This document shows positions 10,107 through 19,902 of a DNA stretch of 64,000 nucleotides, in pieces. The stretch's first letter is position 1. Each line of letters opens with the position of its first letter. Origin of the DNA: Bacteroidota bacterium (GTDB lineage: Bacteria > Bacteroidota > Bacteroidia > Chitinophagales > Chitinophagaceae). The notes below the pieces were generated by a model. It was not told the DNA's origin. It worked only from the letters and a program-made list of their open reading frames with translations, and did no database searches. Made by a program: the position numbers and the translations under genes. The stretch covers positions 124,001-188,000 of the forward strand of contig JADJSG010000009.1 in NCBI GenBank assembly GCA_016711825.1, given 5' to 3'.

Positions 10107-12065
10107 TTACCGGACAAGTATAAAATCACCCTTGGCAATTTTCTGTGATATTGTTCCTTTGTCATTGCATTGATATATTATGACGTAATTATAAGTATCA
10201 GGGTCTTGTGCTTTACCTTTATAATTGCCATCCCATCCTACATTCACTTCACGAGTACTAAATACTTCTTGTCCCCATCTATTATAGATTTTAAATTCAC
10301 CTAAAATAACACCTCCACAATATTCTAATATTCTATAGATATCATTTCTTCCATCTCCATTGGGAGTAAAGGCGGTGGGCATAAATAAGTTACATGTCAA
10401 TTCAAGTTCTACAGGTGTTTGTGTAACAGTGATACAACCATTAAAGTCAGTAGCCACTACTGTATAAACGCCTGTTGCTAAACCTGTAGCTGTAGATCCA
10501 TATTGAGGTGGTTTTGTATCCCACACATAAGTATAAGGAGGAATACCACCACTTACAAGGGCATCTACCATTCCATCTTTGCCATTTTTACAGGTTGCCA
10601 CATGCGAAACCAATGACATTGTCAATAAAGAATCGGGTTGTGCTATAAAGGTATCAATAGAATCTAAACAACCATGAGAGTCACTGGTATAAAATCTAAA
10701 GTTACCTGATTTCATATAGATAAATTCTGGATTGGTTGATGGTAGATTATTATCATACCAATAAGTGTATGCAGGCACGCCACCCACGGTAAGTAGTCGA
10801 ACGTAACCATTATTTTGGTATTTACATAGCACATCTCTTTGTTCATCAATAGTCACTTGTACTTCATCAGGTTGATTTACGGTTGCTACAACACTTTCGG
10901 TACAGTTATTGGCATCTGTTAATACAACTGTATACACACCAGCCACTAAATTTGTAACAGGGCTTCCAGCAATTGCGTTACCATTCAATGTGAAAGTAAC
11001 AGGAGGGGTACCGCCAGAATAATTAAAACTAAATGCACCATCATTGCCACCAAAACAATTTACATCTGTTACACTTGTTACAGCGATTTGAATTGGTGCT
11101 TGTTTGGTAACTGTGATGGTATCGTAAGCATATTCAAAACCACCACAAAGGGTAAAGGTTGCTTTAGCTACATAGGTAGTGGTTTGTGCAGGACATACAA
11201 CCAATGAATCAACATTAGTAGCTAATAAAGTACCATTGATATCAAACCAATCTACAGATACGCCACTCGGTCCACCACCAGGTCCGCCTCCAACTGGAAT
11301 AAATTCCCAAGCATCGTTTGTGGCTGTCCACTGGGTAGGTAAGTTGCGACCAGGTACTATAAATGCGGCTGTGCCCAATCTGTTTTCAATACCATGTATT
11401 CCTTGACCACCATTCCAACCAGCACAAATGGGTTTGTTAGCGATATAAGTTTCAATTTTGTTTAACCCTTCATATAAAGCAATTTGTTGTGTTACCAATA
11501 GATTTACACATGAAAACATAGGTGAGTTATTCCATGATACCACAAAAACCCTATTAGGCGCTGTACCAATAGTTTGGTATGAAATAATACCTAAACCAGT
11601 AGGTAAAATGTCGTGATAAGGTGCCATGATTGAGTTCATTGCGGAAGTAAAAGTTGCATTTGGCAAAGGTAGAACCCCACCAAAACTCCAGGGATTATAA
11701 GCTCCAGCCTGAGAAATATCAAAACTAACTTGACCATTAGAGCTTACTAGGCATTGATTATAGGTGCTATCAAAAAAACAAAAATCAAATGGTATAGGAA
11801 TCACACCTGACCACAAATCATCCACAGCAAGATTGACAATTGTACCTGGTATAAATGGATAGGGTGTATAGGCTTTTTGATTAACATTATAATTTGAGGT
11901 GCCCCCTGAAGCAGGTGTAGTAGCAGCTACTAAGGTGGTGCATTGCTGACAAACAGGCAAAACAAAATCAGGCCCTAAATTAATTGTGCCACTCACTTGC
12001 GCATTTATCTTACCAGCAAATAATGCCATTAAAAATATTGAACTTACTAAAAGATATCTTTTCAT
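10107..12065 (-). CDS. Secreted T9SS cargo protein with SprB-type repeats and gliding-motility C-terminal domain
   Basis: The 652-residue protein has a Sec signal peptide (MKRYLLVSSIFLMALFAG…INA). An N-terminal lectin-like or beta-rich region (~25–260) includes a Pro/Gly-rich linker (GGGPGGGPSG). Three SprB-like repeats follow (~330–540; seen as VNCFGGNDGAF, VLCKYQNNGYV and ATCKNGKDGMV, each followed by SGG/VGG–PPYTY). The C-terminus is a type-B T9SS sorting domain: PTAFTPNGDGRND, FKIYNRWGQEVF and GWDGNYKGK, then the terminal strand. These proteins are exported by the type IX system and stay at the cell surface as adhesins. An exact -7 word (TAAATTTG, minus strand, 12121–12128) lies ~56 bp upstream. 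It is monocistronic with its own terminator. Confidence 0.92.
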   Translation of the reverse strand: MKRYLLVSSIFLMALFAGKINAQVSGTINLGPDFVLPVCQQCTTLVAATTPASGGTSNYNVNQKAYTPYPFIPGTIVNLAVDDLWSGVIPIPFDFCFFDSTYNQCLVSSNGQVSFDISQAGAYNPWSFGGVLPLPNATFTSAMNSIMAPYHDILPTGLGIISYQTIGTAPNRVFVVSWNNSPMFSCVNLLVTQQIALYEGLNKIETYIANKPICAGWNGGQGIHGIENRLGTAAFIVPGRNLPTQWTATNDAWEFIPVGGGPGGGPSGVSVDWFDINGTLLATNVDSLVVCPAQTTTYVAKATFTLCGGFEYAYDTITVTKQAPIQIAVTSVTDVNCFGGNDGAFSFNYSGGTPPVTFTLNGNAIAGSPVTNLVAGVYTVVLTDANNCTESVVATVNQPDEVQVTIDEQRDVLCKYQNNGYVRLLTVGGVPAYTYWYDNNLPSTNPEFIYMKSGNFRFYTSDSHGCLDSIDTFIAQPDSLLTMSLVSHVATCKNGKDGMVDALVSGGIPPYTYVWDTKPPQYGSTATGLATGVYTVVATDFNGCITVTQTPVELELTCNLFMPTAFTPNGDGRNDIYRILEYCGGVILGEFKIYNRWGQEVFSTREVNVGWDGNYKGKAQDPDTYNYVIIYQCNDKGTISQKIAKGDFILVR

Positions 12066-12326
12066 ATATAATCTAAAATAATTTGTATTCCCTAATTTGA
12101 TTTAATAGACGAATAGATTACAAATTTAGTTGGTAAAAATGAATAATAAGCCTTAAAGAATAAAATATTATTAAAAATTATAGTATTTAATCTGTTTTAT
12201 ATACTTGATTGATCTAAATGGTTACATTATTGAGACCCTGATTCCTTTTCAAGATTGTGGAATTGTGACTAATTTGTAAAAAGCCAATATCTATCTTAAA
12301 TAAATTTAAAGGTTTGCATAAAAAAA

Positions 12327-12851
12327 ATGAATACTTTTGGTTCTGTAATGAAAGAAATAGGAAAAATAGTATCTGTACATGGTGTAGATGGGGATGTGGT
12401 CATTTCTCATTTAATTACAAACATCAATAAAGTTAACGACTTACCTGTATTGATGATAGAGGTTTGGAAAGAAAGTTATATCCCTTTTTTTATTAATCAA
12501 GTAAAAAGTGTTTCACATGACGACATGATTCTCAGTTTTGAAGAAATAAATTCTAGAGAAGAAGCCAAAAAATACCTCAATAAAAAAGTTTATGTTTTTG
12601 ATGAAAAAATCATCCAAACGCATAGTGAAGAAGAATGGGCCTTTTTGATTGGATATACCATTCAAGATTCAAATAAAAAAAACATTGGCGTCATCAGTGA
12701 CATCATTACCAATGGAATGCAGGTTTTGATAGAACTTGAATATAATCAGAAAACAGTGCATCTGCCTTTGCATCAAGACTTAATTGTAATGCTTAATAAA
12801 GCGCAACAGCTCATTATACTGGAAATTGCTGAAGGGTTATTAGAAGTATAA
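12327..12851 (+). CDS. rimM: Ribosome maturation factor RimM
   Basis: RimM binds ribosomal protein S19 and assists maturation of the 30S head domain. The 174-residue protein has the N-terminal RimM barrel (GKIVSVHGVDGDVVI at ~12–26, family signature G-x-HG-x-x-G) and a C-terminal PRC barrel (LIGYTIQDSNKKNIGVI and VHLPLHQDLI). In many bacteria rimM sits with rpsP and trmD; here it stands alone between two leftward genes. A second ATG seven codons in (12348) would give MKEIGKIV and is equally compatible with the family. The upstream A-rich tract does not decide between them. Confidence 0.9.
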   Translation: MNTFGSVMKEIGKIVSVHGVDGDVVISHLITNINKVNDLPVLMIEVWKESYIPFFINQVKSVSHDDMILSFEEINSREEAKKYLNKKVYVFDEKIIQTHSEEEWAFLIGYTIQDSNKKNIGVISDIITNGMQVLIELEYNQKTVHLPLHQDLIVMLNKAQQLIILEIAEGLLEV

Positions 12852-12916
12852 AAAGGAATGACCTTAACACTTATTCCCCTTTCAAAAAGGCTTTTTTATA
12901 ATTCCCTGATACAAAA

Positions 12917-12946
12917 AAAAGCGAAATCATTGCTGATTTCGCTTTT
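12917..12946. terminator. Bidirectional terminator between rimM and aconitase
   Basis: A perfect 13-bp inverted repeat (AAAAGCGAAATCA / TGATTTCGCTTTT) has a TTGC loop and lies between the two convergent stops (12851 and 12964). It can serve both genes. Confidence 0.85.
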
Positions 12947-12963
12947 GTAAAACATGTTAATAA

Positions 12964-15228
12964 TTATTGAACACTCGCTCTGATAATGTTTAATGCACCA
13001 CCTGCTTTAAACCATTCAATTTGCTGAGTGTTATATGAATGATTCACTTGTATGGTTTCGTTGCTTCCATCCGCATGGTTCAAAACCAATTGTAATTTTT
13101 TGCCTGGCATCATAGTCACTAAGCCTTCTACATCAATAGTATCATCTTCTAATATTTTATCATAATCTGCTTTATTGTCGAATGTCAAACCTAACATCCC
13201 TTGTTTCTTGAGGTTTGTTTCATGTATTCGTGCAAATGATTTTACCAATACCACCCTAACACCTAAATGTCGGGGTTCCATAGCAGCATGTTCACGACTG
13301 CTACCCTCTCCATAATTTTCATCACCAACTACAATACTCCCTATGCCAGCTGCTTTGTATGATCGTTGTACATCAGGCACTGCAGCATACACACCTGTCA
13401 ATTGGTTTTTAACAGAATTGGTTTTTTCATTGAAGTAATTCACAGCACCGATAAGCATATTATTACTGATATTATCGAGATGTCCTCTAAATTTCAACCA
13501 AGGACCAGCCATTGAAATATGGTCGGTGGTACATTTACCTTTGGCTTTAATCAATAATTTCAAGCCTTTTAAATCGGTTCCTTCCCATGCATCAAAAGGA
13601 TCTAATAATTGTAATCGATTACTATTTTCATTGACTAATATTTGAACGGCACTTCCATCTGCAGCAGGTGCTTGAAAACCAGCATCTTCAACTGCAAATC
13701 CTAATGCAGGTAATTCAAAACCATTTGGTGGATCTAATTTAACTTGCTCGCCTTTATTATTGGTTAAATAATCGGTTAATGGATTGAAGTTCAAATCACC
13801 CGCAATAGCCAAAGCAGTTACCAATTCAGGTGAACCGACAAATGCAAAAGTATTGGGATTGCCATCAGCTCGTTTGGCAAAATTTCTATTAAAGGAATGA
13901 ACGATAGTATTTTTTTCTTGTTTTTCTGCCCCCATTCTATCCCACATACCGATACAAGGACCGCAAGCATTCGCAAACACTTTAGCACCAATGGCATCAA
14001 ATACACTTAAAAAGCCATCTCTTTCGATGGTATATCTAACTTGCTCAGAACCAGGGGTAATGGTGAATTCAGCTTTTAATGCAAGTCCTTTTTCACTAAC
14101 TTGTTTTGCTAAACTCACTGAACGGGAAATATCTTCATAACTACTGTTAGTACAACTTCCGATTAAACCTACTTCAATTTTTGAAGGCCAACCATTGGCA
14201 GCTATCATTTCTTTCATTTTTGAAATTGGGGTTGCCAAATCGGGTGTAAATGGACCATTAAGATGCGGCTCTAAAGTATTTAAATCAATTTCTATCACTT
14301 CGTCAAAATAGGCTGTTGGATTTGCATATACTTCATCATCACCTCTTAAATGAACTTTGATTTCATTGGCTAAGTCGGCGATATCAGCACGTGAAGTGCT
14401 TCTTAAATATCGTTCCATGCTTTCATCATAAGCAAATGTAGAAGTGGTGGCCCCTATTTCAGCACCCATATTACAAATAGTGCCTTTTCCGGTACAACTT
14501 AATGAAGTAGCACCCTCTCCAAAATATTCAACAATGGCATTGGTGCCTCCTTTAACCGTTAAAATACCTGCTACTTTTAATATAACATCTTTAGCACTTG
14601 CCCATCCATTGAGCTTACCGGTTAATTTAATACCAATTAATTTAGGCATCAACAATTCCCATGGTAAACCAGCCATTACATCACAAGCATCTGCACCACC
14701 AACTCCGATGGCTACCATACCTAATCCACCAGCATTTACTGTATGCGAATCAGTACCTATCATCATACCACCGGGGAATGCATAGTTTTCTAACACTACC
14801 TGATGAATGATACCAGCACCTGGCTTCCAAAAACCGATGCCATATTTATTTGATACGGAAGAAAGGAAATTAAAGACTTCTTCATTGTCTTTTAATGCAG
14901 TTGTAAGATCCGTGGCAGAGCCTGTTTTGGCAACAATCAAATGATCGCAATGCACAGTACTGGGAACTGCTACTTTGGGTCGGCCAGCTTGCATAAATTG
15001 CAATAAAGCCATTTGAGCCGTTGCATCTTGCATAGCTACCCTATCAGGATTAAAGTCAACATATGAATTTAACCTTGGATAATCAGTCAATGCCATTGAA
15101 GCATCTAAGTGTGTATACAATATTTTTTCTGCTAAGGTTAAAGGGCGACCTAATGCGGTGCGTGCAGCCGCTACTTTTTCTGGAAATTTAGCGTAAAGCT
15201 GTTTTATCATTTCTATGTCAAATGCCAT
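12964..15228 (-). CDS. acnA: Aconitate hydratase
   Basis: Aconitase interconverts citrate and isocitrate in the TCA cycle using a [4Fe-4S] cluster. The three cluster ligands are visible: Cys359 in IGSCTNSSYED, and Cys422 and Cys425 in ACGPCIGMW. Other hallmarks are GMMIGTDSHTVNAGGLG, GEGSSREHAAMEPRHLG (the swivel-domain serine-arginine loop) and the C-terminal GALNIIRAS. The 754-residue length fits the mitochondrial-type aconitase common in Bacteroidota rather than the ~900-residue IRP/AcnA type, so the symbol is a convention. A -7-like word (TATCTTCG, minus strand, ~15255–15262) precedes it. It is a single-gene unit. Confidence 0.96.
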   Translation of the reverse strand: MAFDIEMIKQLYAKFPEKVAAARTALGRPLTLAEKILYTHLDASMALTDYPRLNSYVDFNPDRVAMQDATAQMALLQFMQAGRPKVAVPSTVHCDHLIVAKTGSATDLTTALKDNEEVFNFLSSVSNKYGIGFWKPGAGIIHQVVLENYAFPGGMMIGTDSHTVNAGGLGMVAIGVGGADACDVMAGLPWELLMPKLIGIKLTGKLNGWASAKDVILKVAGILTVKGGTNAIVEYFGEGATSLSCTGKGTICNMGAEIGATTSTFAYDESMERYLRSTSRADIADLANEIKVHLRGDDEVYANPTAYFDEVIEIDLNTLEPHLNGPFTPDLATPISKMKEMIAANGWPSKIEVGLIGSCTNSSYEDISRSVSLAKQVSEKGLALKAEFTITPGSEQVRYTIERDGFLSVFDAIGAKVFANACGPCIGMWDRMGAEKQEKNTIVHSFNRNFAKRADGNPNTFAFVGSPELVTALAIAGDLNFNPLTDYLTNNKGEQVKLDPPNGFELPALGFAVEDAGFQAPAADGSAVQILVNENSNRLQLLDPFDAWEGTDLKGLKLLIKAKGKCTTDHISMAGPWLKFRGHLDNISNNMLIGAVNYFNEKTNSVKNQLTGVYAAVPDVQRSYKAAGIGSIVVGDENYGEGSSREHAAMEPRHLGVRVVLVKSFARIHETNLKKQGMLGLTFDNKADYDKILEDDTIDVEGLVTMMPGKKLQLVLNHADGSNETIQVNHSYNTQQIEWFKAGGALNIIRASVQ

Positions 15229-15420
15229 AATCTATGTTTTTTTTTGAAGTGACGCGAAGATAATAAAATAGGAACGTATTGCCTAAAGCAATTACTAAAA
15301 AATAAGCCTACTTAACTGAATATTAAAAAAAGGAATGAAGTTAGTACTAACAAAGCAACAAAATAGTCCATTATTTAGAACCATATGGCACTATTTTAAA
15401 TAAACCTGCCAGAGCATTCA

Positions 15421-17676
15421 TTAATTATTACATACCCCATTTGTACATTGTCCACCAGGACAAGCAGTTCCATTGGGTTTATTACTCCAATTAAAATTAT
15501 TCAAAGCGGTGTTACAAGATTGACAAGGATTGTTAGGATTGTTTGTTCCATTTGGTATCACTTGACCAAATATCACACAATTAAGTGATAAGTTGACTTC
15601 ACAACCATCAGCAACAACACCATTTACATCCATAAACCCAGGAAAACAACTTCCAATCTGACACTGACCAAATACACAAATACTGGTTCCATTTGCAACG
15701 ATGCATGCATTTCCACAAAAACCACAATTATTTACATCGGTATTTAAATTAAATCCTTCATCTACTATACCATCACAATCATCATCTATCGTATTGCATA
15801 TTTCGGATACAAGTGGATTGATATTTATGTTGGCATCATTGCAATCTGCACTATTGGTTACAAATCCCTGGGGTTGTGTACATGAAGTAACAGACACATT
15901 TAGGTTACCAAAATTATCTCCGTCTAAATCTTGAAAATAAGTAATACCAGCGGTTATATTCGGATTATTATCATTACAGTCTAAACTATTGCTGACAAAA
16001 CCTATAGGTTGTGTACACGCCGTAACACTTACTAAAGGGTTCCCAAATGTATCATTATCAAGGTCTTGAAAAAACAAGGTTCCGGTAGTAATTAAATTAT
16101 TATTGTCATTGCAATCTTCATTATTTAAAATAAATCCGTTGGGTTGTGTACAACTTGTAACGGTAACGGCTGCATTCCCAAAATTATCCGCATCTAAATC
16201 TTGAAACCATACGGTATTGGGATTAACCGATGGAGCACCATCATTGCAATCGGTGCTGTCTATCACAAATCCAGGTAAGGCATTGCAACCTACGATAGGC
16301 TTAAACTTATCGCCAAATCCATCGCCATCTTCATCTCTAAAGAAATAATTATACAAATTACATTTAGGTGTAAGCACCCATTCGGTACCATTCCATACCA
16401 GCACATCCCCAACATTGGCACCTTGTATTATATTATTTAAGTTAGGTGTTTGCCATGACGCAATACCTGTAGCATCACTTGTAAGTACTTTATTTAATCC
16501 AGGATTACCCCCTGCAATTTTTATTTGTCCGGCAAAATCAGTTCTTCCTGTATTGGTCAGGGTCATCACATTGTTATTATTGGTTCCCAATGTCAAAGTG
16601 CTATTTTCTTTATTGATGATAGCTGCAGCATTGCCAGTCGTTCTAATTTCGAGCCCATCGGTATTTAAATGACCAGTGGTTGCATTGGTCACACGCATGG
16701 TATCTCCTGTACTTGCATGATTAATATGTACATTTGCACTTGGTGTAAAACTACCGCCTAAGCCTAAATATCCTGTAGATTGGTGAGCATTAAATTTGAG
16801 ATTTGTGACACCACCTGTCACTACTGCAATACCTACATTACCATTGTTGGCTAAAATAAAAGGTCCTACATTATTGCCAAAAGCAAGAAGATTTGCAAAA
16901 GGGTACTGAGAAACAACATTGGGGTAACCGCCAGGAAATGAACTGCCATATTTTGTAAATGTGGCGTAATTATTGGGATTGTCATTATACATTACAAATT
17001 TACCAAAACCCGATGCATTGCTGTTTTGCATTCTGAGATGCTCAACATTACCTGTTGAAGTAAAAATATGCATTTTGGTACCCAATGTTGGCGAAGCGGT
17101 GCCAATACCAATACTACTTCCGTTATCAAAAAGTAAGGATTTTCCAATGGTATTAAAACTGGTAAATTTTGAAAGAAAATTGGCATCTCCAGCTACGTGA
17201 CCAGCACTTGAGTTGACGGCACCGCTTCTTGTTTTTTCTTTTTCATTGTTCAAGGTTTCCCCTGCTTTGTCGGCATACATTGCATAGGGCACAGAAAGTA
17301 ATTGACTGGTGCCCATATCTATAAAATCATTGCCTCCTGTTGGGTCAATAGCCACTTTAATATATTTATTTCCGGTTTCCCACTTTACCATTTTTAAGGA
17401 CCGATTGGTTGATTTACCATTGCCTATTTGCAAGGTATATAATCCAAATTCATTGGTAGTCACTTGTTGTATTTCCTCATATTCGGCTTCTATTGCTTCA
17501 GCTGAATTTAATATGGACAATTTTAAAGCAATTTGTTGATTTTTAAATGGCAATCCATTCACATCACGAGCAATGCCTTGATAGTTAAAACGTTGGGGTG
17601 CCTGGGCAAAAGAAAGAAGTTGAATACATTGTAAAATGAACATCATACTTAGGATGCGAAAGGTTGATTTCCTCAT
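15421..17676 (-). CDS. Secreted stalk protein with MopE-type Ca-binding repeats
   Basis: The 751-residue protein has a signal peptide and the same N-terminal module (FNYQGIARDVNGLP … NEFGLYTLQIGNG … LLSVPYAMYADKAG) as the three large proteins at 25.7, 30.9 and 35.1 kb. Repetitive beta-rich stalk sequence follows to ~410 (KVLTSDATGIASW). Residues ~440–640 hold four tandem MopE-like units, each with an EF-like acidic loop (DEDGDGFGD, DLDADNFGN, DLDNDTFGN, DLDGDNFGN) and a following DCND, then EICNTIDDDCDGIVDEG, a pattern known to bind calcium or copper. The last ~100 residues are Cys-rich, with no recognisable T9SS sorting domain. Expected location is the cell surface. It lacks the repeat-type promoter of its three relatives. 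Confidence 0.82.
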   Translation of the reverse strand: MRKSTFRILSMMFILQCIQLLSFAQAPQRFNYQGIARDVNGLPFKNQQIALKLSILNSAEAIEAEYEEIQQVTTNEFGLYTLQIGNGKSTNRSLKMVKWETGNKYIKVAIDPTGGNDFIDMGTSQLLSVPYAMYADKAGETLNNEKEKTRSGAVNSSAGHVAGDANFLSKFTSFNTIGKSLLFDNGSSIGIGTASPTLGTKMHIFTSTGNVEHLRMQNSNASGFGKFVMYNDNPNNYATFTKYGSSFPGGYPNVVSQYPFANLLAFGNNVGPFILANNGNVGIAVVTGGVTNLKFNAHQSTGYLGLGGSFTPSANVHINHASTGDTMRVTNATTGHLNTDGLEIRTTGNAAAIINKENSTLTLGTNNNNVMTLTNTGRTDFAGQIKIAGGNPGLNKVLTSDATGIASWQTPNLNNIIQGANVGDVLVWNGTEWVLTPKCNLYNYFFRDEDGDGFGDKFKPIVGCNALPGFVIDSTDCNDGAPSVNPNTVWFQDLDADNFGNAAVTVTSCTQPNGFILNNEDCNDNNNLITTGTLFFQDLDNDTFGNPLVSVTACTQPIGFVSNSLDCNDNNPNITAGITYFQDLDGDNFGNLNVSVTSCTQPQGFVTNSADCNDANININPLVSEICNTIDDDCDGIVDEGFNLNTDVNNCGFCGNACIVANGTSICVFGQCQIGSCFPGFMDVNGVVADGCEVNLSLNCVIFGQVIPNGTNNPNNPCQSCNTALNNFNWSNKPNGTACPGGQCTNGVCNN

Positions 17677-17904
17677 AGAGTCTTTTTATTATTTAGGATA
17701 AAAATAATCATAAACTCAACGATTGCAAGTTTAAACCGCTTCAAAATATACACATACATTATAAAATAATATCAATGCTTTGAAAATGTAGGTCAAACGC
17801 TTAATCGAGACAGATTCATGCTGAACAAAATTTGGACGCATTTATTTTCTCTGTTAAAATTCATAAAAAAAGGAAAATGTATTCTATTAAGCCATTTTTT
17901 TTTC

Positions 17905-17912
17905 TATTTTTG
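17905..17912 (+). promoter_or_regulatory. -7 element (TATTTTTG) of ftsX
   Basis: An exact TAnnTTTG word ends 7 nt before the ATG at 17920. It lies inside the longer possible reading frame that begins at 17818, so it argues that translation starts at 17920 from a very short leader. Confidence 0.5.
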
Positions 17913-17919
17913 GAGGCGA

Positions 17920-18798
17920 ATGAACACTGACCCCGTAGTAAATACTAAAATTAAAAAAGGAAAAGCAACCTATGCCTACTCTATCATAGGTGTAGCATTG
18001 GTTTTATTTTTATTGGGATCCTTGGGCTGGCTTGTTATCAATGCTGGAGAATTATCAAAATCATTTAAAGAAAACATAGAAATATCTGTTATTTTAAATG
18101 ACAATACAAGAGATGAAATGGCGGTGAAATTGAAAGAAATCATTGACAAACAAGCTTTTACCAAATCATCGCAATACATTACAAAAGACAAAGCAGCTGA
18201 GCAGTTTAAAAAAGATTTTGGTGAAGATTTTTTACAGGTATTGGATTATAATCCATTGTATACATCTGTAAATTTTCATCTGCATTCAGGATATATGAAC
18301 ACTGACAGTTTAATAAAAATTGAAAAATTTTTATACCAAAGTAATGTCGTTCGTGAAGTTTTTTATCAGAAAAATTTAGTGGATATCATGAACAGCAATG
18401 TAAGAAGAATTGGTATCGTCATTTTAGCGATTTCTCTCTTTCTGATATTTTCTGTGATTATTTTAATTGACAATACGATTAGACTTGCCATGTTTAGCAA
18501 TCGTTTTTTAATCAAAACCATGCAGATGGTGGGTGCTACCAGATGGTTTATCGCCAAGCCCTTTAATATAAGAGGCGTTATCAATGGCATTATCAGTGCA
18601 TTAATTGCCATTGCAGGTATATTGGTGTTAAAATTTGTGGCAGAAAGCTGGCTACCTGAGTTGAGAACTTTAGCCAATACTAAATGGCTTATTATATTAT
18701 GTTTGAGTATTTTAGCAATGGGTATCATCATATCATTACTCAGTACCCATCGTTCGGTTATTAAATACCTTCGTACTCAATTAGATGATTTATACTAA
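17920..18798 (+). CDS. ftsX: Cell-division protein FtsX (permease-like)
   Basis: FtsX is the membrane partner of the FtsE ATPase. It links the divisome to peptidoglycan hydrolases through its extracellular loop. This protein has one TM helix near residues 18–42 (ALVLFLLGSLGWLVI), a ~130-residue periplasmic domain (~45–175) and three further helices. The cytoplasmic loop between TM2 and TM3 has TMQMVGATRWFIAKPFNIRGVINGI, diagnostic of FtsX. I start at ATG 17920 (292 residues). The frame is open from 17818, but the extra 34 residues are hydrophobic, unlike the family, and the -7 element lies inside them. It leads the conserved Bacteroidota trio ftsX–DUF3098–uppP. Confidence 0.93.
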   Translation: MNTDPVVNTKIKKGKATYAYSIIGVALVLFLLGSLGWLVINAGELSKSFKENIEISVILNDNTRDEMAVKLKEIIDKQAFTKSSQYITKDKAAEQFKKDFGEDFLQVLDYNPLYTSVNFHLHSGYMNTDSLIKIEKFLYQSNVVREVFYQKNLVDIMNSNVRRIGIVILAISLFLIFSVIILIDNTIRLAMFSNRFLIKTMQMVGATRWFIAKPFNIRGVINGIISALIAIAGILVLKFVAESWLPELRTLANTKWLIILCLSILAMGIIISLLSTHRSVIKYLRTQLDDLY

Positions 18799-18818
18799 AA
18801 AACAAATTTAAAAATATT

Positions 18819-19088
18819 ATGTCAAAAACAACTGAAAACACAACGCCTTCACCAGCAAATGGATCACATCAATTTCTTTTTTCAAAAGAAAATTACATGA
18901 TTATGTTTGCCGGTCTTGCAGTGATTATATTGGGTTTTATTTTAATGTCAGGTGGCAAAAGTGCCGATCCAAATGTGTTTAACGAGGCAGAAATTTATAG
19001 TGCAAGACGAATCACCATTGCACCTATTTTAATATTATTAGGCTTAGTGATAGAAGGATATGCCATTATGAAAAAACCAACTGCTTAA
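18819..19088 (+). CDS. DUF3098 small membrane protein
   Basis: The 89-residue protein has a Ser/Thr/Pro-rich N-terminus, then FLFSKENYMIMFAGLAVIILGFILMSGG and a second TM helix ITIAPILILLGLVIEGYAIM. The pattern KENY…GFxLMSGG is that of DUF3098 (PF11297), found next to ftsX and uppP in Bacteroidota. It starts 20 bp after ftsX and ends 17 bp before uppP, so the three are very probably co-transcribed. Function is unknown; the context suggests cell-envelope or division work. Confidence 0.9.
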   Translation: MSKTTENTTPSPANGSHQFLFSKENYMIMFAGLAVIILGFILMSGGKSADPNVFNEAEIYSARRITIAPILILLGLVIEGYAIMKKPTA

Positions 19089-19105
19089 TTTTTTTTTAAT
19101 TTTTC

Positions 19106-19900
19106 ATGAATTTATTTGAAGCAATCATCGTAGCCATTGTAGAAGGGCTGAGTGAATTTTTACCTATTTCATCTACTGCACATATGGTCATTACAAGTTC
19201 GCTGATGCACCTTGAAAAAGATCCATTTACCAAATATTTCGAAATCTGTATTCAGTTTGGTGCTATACTTTCAGTATTGGTTTTATATTTTAAAAAATTT
19301 ATCAATTTTAAATCTTATCAATTTTATTTAAAGTTGTTGATTGCTGTTATCCCCTCATTGGTGTTTGGCTTTTTTTTAAATGATTTTATTGATGCTAAAT
19401 TAGAAAGCCCACTTTTTATTGCCATTATTATGATATTGGGTGGCATATTATTACTTTATGTCGATAAATGGTTTAAAACACCTATCATCAACAGGGAGGA
19501 AGATATTGATAATAAGCTGGCTGTCAAAATAGGCTTTTTTCAATGTTTATCAATCATATTTCCAGGTCTTAGCAGAAGTGCAGCTACTATTATTGGAGGC
19601 ATGAGTCAAAAAATTTCTAAAGATGTTGCGGCTGAATTTTCCTTTTTCCTGGCTGTACCCACAATGGCCGCTGCGACAGGATACAAAACGCTTTCCTATA
19701 TTAAAAAAGAGGGACTTTTCACCTCCGACCAATTAACTACTCTGTTTATTGGCAATGCAGTAGCTTTTGTTGTAGCCTTATTGGCCATCAAATTTTTTAT
19801 TGGATTTGTCAAAGAAAGAGGGTTTAAAATATTTGGCATTTATAGAATAATACTAGGCTGTGTGGTGTTATTGTTGATTTATTTAAATGTTATAGGATAA
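19106..19900 (+). CDS. uppP: Undecaprenyl-diphosphatase UppP (BacA family)
   Basis: The enzyme dephosphorylates undecaprenyl diphosphate to recycle the lipid carrier for peptidoglycan and other envelope polymers. It is an integral membrane protein of 264 residues. Both active-site motifs are present: EGLSEFLPISSTAHM (~13–27, with the catalytic Glu and Ser) and PGLSRSAATI (~153–162, with the catalytic Arg). Eight or so hydrophobic segments are seen. It is the third gene of the ftsX–DUF3098–uppP unit and ends 2 bp from the stop of a convergent gene. Confidence 0.96.
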   Translation: MNLFEAIIVAIVEGLSEFLPISSTAHMVITSSLMHLEKDPFTKYFEICIQFGAILSVLVLYFKKFINFKSYQFYLKLLIAVIPSLVFGFFLNDFIDAKLESPLFIAIIMILGGILLLYVDKWFKTPIINREEDIDNKLAVKIGFFQCLSIIFPGLSRSAATIIGGMSQKISKDVAAEFSFFLAVPTMAAATGYKTLSYIKKEGLFTSDQLTTLFIGNAVAFVVALLAIKFFIGFVKERGFKIFGIYRIILGCVVLLLIYLNVIG

Positions 19901-19902
19901 TC

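Noticed and set aside
9960..10165. Short overlapping frames on both strands around the terminator at 10056
   Set aside because: They run through a terminator hairpin and the end of the gliding-domain gene and show no coding character.
14444..14785. 113-codon frame opposite the aconitase gene
   Set aside because: Antisense shadow of a strongly conserved gene; no independent support.
17818..17919. Longer N-terminus for FtsX
   Set aside because: The extra 34 residues do not fit FtsX, and the promoter word lies inside them.
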